From the NCBI GenBank assembly GCA_902766805.1, contig CACXFF010000017.1:1-7906 (forward strand): a stretch of 7,906 bases of DNA, given 5' to 3'. The translations under genes were made by a program, and so were the position numbers. This document shows positions 4,984-7,906 of the stretch, piece by piece. Source of the stretch: an uncultured Coriobacteriaceae bacterium. Its GTDB lineage: Bacteria > Actinomycetota > Coriobacteriia > Coriobacteriales > Atopobiaceae. The notes under the pieces were generated by a model, which was not told where the DNA came from, did no database searches, and saw only the letters and a list, made by a program, of their open reading frames with translations. Positions within the stretch are counted from its first letter, which is position 1, and each line of letters begins with the position of its first letter.

Positions 4984-6144
4984 CTAGCAGTTGATCTTGT
5001 CCAGACGCATGCCAAAGTTGCAGGCCACCTCGTAGTTGATGGTGCCGCGCAGCTCGGCCATCTCGTCCATGCTGATCTCTTCGTCACCGTCACGGCCGAT
5101 GACCGTGACCACGTCGCCTTCGTGCAGCTCGGGTTGGGCGGGGCGCGAGAGCAGCGGACGCATGTCGCTCGCGATCATGAACTGGTCCATGCAGATGCGG
5201 CCGACCTGGTGCAGGCGTTGGCCGTCCACGAGCACGTCCATGCGGCCGGACAGGGTGCGCGACAGGCCGTCGGCATAGCCGATGGGCACGGTGCCCACCT
5301 GAACGCCGTCTTTGGGCACGCGCCAGGTGAGGCCATAGCTCACGCCCGAACCCACGGGCGGCTCGGCCACGCGCGTGAGGCGCGCACGCACGCTCATGAC
5401 CGGGTCCAGCGGCAGGTAGCGCTCGCAGACGCGCGCAGGCTGCAGGCCGTAGAGGCCGATGCCCACGCGCACCATGTCGCGATGGGCGTTCGGGTGCAGG
5501 ACGGTGCCCGGCGTGTTGTCGCAGTGCACGATGCCAACGGACATGCCCGCGTCGCGGATGGACGCCACGGCTTCGGAGAAGTGCTTGTAGGCCAGCTCCC
5601 AGTCCCAATCGTTGGGCACGTCGGCCGTGGCGAAGTGCGTGAAGGTGCCCGCGCACTCCAGGCCACGGTGGAAGTCAAAGACGCGGCGGGCCTCGCGGGC
5701 CTCGTTCCAGGGCACGCCGATGCGCGTCATGCCCGTGTCGATGGCGAAGTGGTAGCGCGCCACGGTGCCTCGGGACACAGCGGCCTCGCCCAAGGCCAGG
5801 GCGAAGTCCGCGTCATACACAGCCGGCTCCAGGCGGTATTCCACGATGGTGCGCACCGATTTGGCGGGAGGCTGGGAGAGGATCACGATCGGCTCGGCGA
5901 TGCCAGCTTCGCGCAGCTCGACGCCTTCGTCCACCGTCGCGACGGCAAAGGCGTCGGCGCCGGCGTTGCGCATGGTGCGCGCGCAGGACACCGCGCCGTG
6001 GCCGTAGGCGTCCGCCTTGACCACGCACAGCATGCGGGTCTTGCCCTTGAGCAGGGACTTATATGCCTTGACGTTGCGCCTCAGGGCGCTGTGGTCGATT
6101 TCCACCCAAGCCCAGCGCGTGTCCGGGCAGCGCGTAACCACCAT
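4984..6144 (-). CDS. alr: Alanine racemase
   Basis: This PLP enzyme converts L-alanine to D-alanine for peptidoglycan; it is cytoplasmic and dimeric. The 386-residue product is of normal length. The PLP-binding Lys43 lies in VVKADAYGHG (41-50). The catalytic Tyr270 of the opposite face lies in GVSYGLTW. Also seen are the pyridine-contacting Arg226 in VRVGIGLYGL (225-234), IGYADGLSR (288-296) and CMDQF (318-322). The N-terminal part is the TIM barrel and the last third the beta domain. ATG 6144 is chosen because AGGAGG lies at 6158-6153, eight bases upstream; a TTG ten codons earlier (6174) lacks a site. The C-terminus (CNFGMRLDKINC) differs from the usual RVPRVY-like ending, but the fold motifs are intact. 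It follows nnr, a common pairing in bacteria. Confidence 0.96.
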   Translation of the reverse strand: MVVTRCPDTRWAWVEIDHSALRRNVKAYKSLLKGKTRMLCVVKADAYGHGAVSCARTMRNAGADAFAVATVDEGVELREAGIAEPIVILSQPPAKSVRTIVEYRLEPAVYDADFALALGEAAVSRGTVARYHFAIDTGMTRIGVPWNEAREARRVFDFHRGLECAGTFTHFATADVPNDWDWELAYKHFSEAVASIRDAGMSVGIVHCDNTPGTVLHPNAHRDMVRVGIGLYGLQPARVCERYLPLDPVMSVRARLTRVAEPPVGSGVSYGLTWRVPKDGVQVGTVPIGYADGLSRTLSGRMDVLVDGQRLHQVGRICMDQFMIASDMRPLLSRPAQPELHEGDVVTVIGRDGDEEISMDEMAELRGTINYEVACNFGMRLDKINC

Positions 6145-6152
6145 GTTGTGAG

Positions 6153-6158
6153 CCTCCT
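6153..6158 (-). promoter_or_regulatory. Ribosome binding site that sets the alr start
   Basis: AGGAGG, a full Shine-Dalgarno sequence, is eight bases from ATG 6144. It decides against the in-frame TTG at 6174, which would place this site inside the coding sequence. Confidence 0.8.
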
Positions 6159-6174
6159 CGCTCGTATGGGTCAA

Positions 6175-6199
6175 CGCGACGCGTGGGGCGCGCGTCGCG
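6175..6199. other. Perfect inverted repeat in the nnr - alr gap
   Basis: CGCGACGCG (6175-6183) and CGCGTCGCG (6191-6199) are perfect 9-bp arms with a 7-base loop, in the 96-bp gap between nnr and alr. On the minus strand it is followed by TTGACCC, not a U-tract. It may be a stability or attenuation hairpin, or a palindromic operator. Confidence 0.55.
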
Positions 6200-6240
6200 G
6201 CTGGCGGGACGGCCGCGTGACCGCCTCGCGGGATGTGTGT

Positions 6241-7866
6241 CTATTCCTCGTCCTGCGCCGCATCGGGGTAGTCGGCGTACAGCGCGCGGTCGGACAGGTC
6301 GTCGGCCGCCAAGCCGATGAGGTCGATGAGGTCCGAAGCCACCACGCCCGTGGTGCCGTAGCGCTCCTGCGCCATGCTGCCCGCCATGCCGTGGATCTCG
6401 CAGGCTTGGGCCGCCAGCAGCGGCAGGCTCTGGATGTCGTCCACGCCGTGGGACAGGCGCGCTGCCATGATGCCGGCGAGCACGTCTCCCGAACCGGCCG
6501 TGGCCAACGCCGCAGGGCCGGGCTTGGGCAGCAGTGCCACGTCCACGCTCACGCAGGCCGTGGCCGTGCCTTTGGCCACCACCACGCACTCACGGCCGCC
6601 GTTGGACCAGACCACGCGGCGCGCGATGTTCAGCGCCGAGGTGAGCGACTCGGGCGGATTGTCCTTCAGGCCCACGAGACGGCCGAGCTCACGGCGGTGC
6701 GGGGTGAGGATGAGCGGATACTCGCGGCGAACGACCTCGGGGAAGTCCTCGATGTTGTCCGAGGTGAGGCGCGCGAGGCAGTTGATGCCGTCGGCGTCGA
6801 GCACGAGCGGGCACGCGGCGTCCAGCAGGCTGGAGACCACCCCGACCGTGGAGCTGGTGACCAGCATGCCCGGGCCGACCAACGTGGCGTCGCGACGTTC
6901 GGCCAGCTGGCGGATGGTCTTGCTGGCGCTTTCGGCGAAGGTGCCGTCCTTCTCGGAAGGCAGGCCGACCACGGGGATGTCCAACAGGTGCGCTTGGGCC
7001 GTGGCTGCGACCACGTCGGGGACGGCCAGCGTCACGTAGCCGGCACCGGCGCGAGCGGCGGCCTTGGCGGCCATGATCGCGGCGCCCGGGAAGAGATAGG
7101 AGCCGCCCACCACGAGCACGCTGCCGCGCGAGTACTTGTCCACCGCGGCGGTGGGCTCGTCGAGAACCTCCACGTAATCAGTCACTTCGTTGCGCCAAGC
7201 AACGGGGTCGGCGTCGATCACGAGCTGCTCGGTCTGGTTGGCAAGGGGTGCCACGACGATGGCGCCGCAGGCATCGCGGCCTTGGTCGGCCAACAGGCCC
7301 GGCTTGAGCGCGAGCATGGTGACCGTGACGTCGGCGCGCACGAAATTGCCGGCGGCCAGACCGGTCTGGGCGGAAAGCCCCGAGGGCACGTCCACCGCAA
7401 CCACCGGCACGCCGGACTGGTTGAGCACGTCCACCCAGATATCGAAGGGATTGGAGAGCTTGCCGTGGAAGCCGGTGCCCAAGATGGCGTCCACCACCAC
7501 GTCGGAGCTCGCGACCAGCTGCTCGATCTCCAAGCGGCTGGGACCCACGAACACGTGCGCGCCAGCCTCCTCGGCCTTGCCCGCAATCACGCGGACCAGG
7601 TCGCTCTTGAGCTCGGAGATGGGGCAGGGCGTGACCACCGCGACCACCACGCCCTCGCGGCGCAGCGCCTCGGCCGCGACCCAACCGTCGCCACCGTTGT
7701 TGCCCACGCCCGCGAGGATGGTAACGGAATGGGTGTCTTCCAGGCCCAAGACTTCTTGCGCGACAGCGTTGCCGGCGCGGTACATGAGCTCGGCCACGCT
7801 CACACCCTCACGAGCAAGGCGAGCCTCGACGGCACGGATGTCTTCCACGTTCAGGACCGGTTGCAT
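6241..7866 (-). CDS. nnr: Bifunctional NAD(P)H-hydrate epimerase / ADP- or ATP-dependent dehydratase
   Basis: Nnr repairs damaged NADH and NADPH hydrates in the cytoplasm: the N-terminal domain interconverts R and S hydrates, and the C-terminal kinase-like domain dehydrates the S form. The 541-residue length fits the two-domain form. The epimerase domain (about 1-225) has GVGNNGGDG (53-61), the catalytic-region Asp126 in VVDAILGTG, and DVPSGLS (159-165). The dehydratase domain (about 240-525) has DKYSRGSVLVVGGS (243-256), GAGYVTLAVP (274-283), VGPGM (330-334), LDADGIN (356-362), TPHRREL (388-394) and AGSGDVLAG (457-465) with the expected catalytic Asp461. ATG 7866 is preceded by AAGGGG (7880-7875) at eight bases. 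The frame stays open from there to the window edge, so an upstream start cannot be wholly excluded, but homology begins at this Met. A tail of Asp/Glu/Ala (about 521-541) is extra. It is the first visible gene of the cluster. Confidence 0.96.
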   Translation of the reverse strand: MQPVLNVEDIRAVEARLAREGVSVAELMYRAGNAVAQEVLGLEDTHSVTILAGVGNNGGDGWVAAEALRREGVVVAVVTPCPISELKSDLVRVIAGKAEEAGAHVFVGPSRLEIEQLVASSDVVVDAILGTGFHGKLSNPFDIWVDVLNQSGVPVVAVDVPSGLSAQTGLAAGNFVRADVTVTMLALKPGLLADQGRDACGAIVVAPLANQTEQLVIDADPVAWRNEVTDYVEVLDEPTAAVDKYSRGSVLVVGGSYLFPGAAIMAAKAAARAGAGYVTLAVPDVVAATAQAHLLDIPVVGLPSEKDGTFAESASKTIRQLAERRDATLVGPGMLVTSSTVGVVSSLLDAACPLVLDADGINCLARLTSDNIEDFPEVVRREYPLILTPHRRELGRLVGLKDNPPESLTSALNIARRVVWSNGGRECVVVAKGTATACVSVDVALLPKPGPAALATAGSGDVLAGIMAARLSHGVDDIQSLPLLAAQACEIHGMAGSMAQERYGTTGVVASDLIDLIGLAADDLSDRALYADYPDAAQDEE

Positions 7867-7906
7867 GTGCGTAACCCCTTCTCCCTCGCGGTACGTCTGC
7901 GGGCCG

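Noticed and set aside
7867..7906. End of an upstream gene
   Set aside because: Two minus-strand frames are open over these 40 bases, but the stretch is too short to recognise any protein; only the nnr ribosome binding site can be supported.

Overview
The window is a G+C-rich (roughly two thirds G+C by eye), densely coded, chromosomal housekeeping segment. Every gene I can support lies on the minus strand. The gene content, the order alr - tsaE - tsaB - rimI - tsaD (familiar from Actinomycetota such as Mycobacterium), the high G+C and a fused TsaB-RimI-TsaD protein suggest an actinobacterium, most likely class Coriobacteriia (Collinsella/Olsenella/Atopobium relatives). The class-level guess is inference from memory; no 16S or marker search could be run.

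Layout in the direction of transcription (right to left): (1) nnr, a bifunctional NAD(P)HX epimerase/dehydratase, 7866-6241; (2) alr, alanine racemase, 6144-4984; (3) a family 4 Fe-S uracil-DNA glycosylase, 4857-4240 (alternative start 4908); (4) tsaE, 4097-3585; (5) a single 805-codon gene encoding TsaB, RimI and TsaD end to end, 3419-1002; (6) a non-coding gap of 267 bp, 1001-735, with repeats and inverted repeats; (7) the 5' part of a Tat-type lipoprotein, an amino-acid ABC transporter binding protein, which starts at 734 and runs off the left edge.

Genes 1-5 look like one co-directional cluster with gaps of about 75-165 bp. It combines cofactor repair (Nnr), D-alanine supply for peptidoglycan (Alr), uracil excision (UDG), and the late steps of tRNA t6A37 synthesis (TsaB/TsaD/TsaE) with ribosomal protein N-acetylation (RimI). 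The three ordered domains of the fusion match the order of separate genes in mycobacteria, so the fusion looks like a collapsed operon. Each gap inside the cluster carries a perfect or near-perfect inverted repeat without a U-tract. The gap before the fusion gene has the strongest one, a 37-bp hairpin built from two copies of the palindrome TTGGTACCAA, followed by a good -10 element.

I see no CRISPR array, tRNA, rRNA, insertion sequence, toxin-antitoxin or phage gene. The unusual material is the domain fusion, the intergenic hairpins and short repeats, and the repeat-rich region upstream of the transporter gene. No clearly new multi-gene system is visible.
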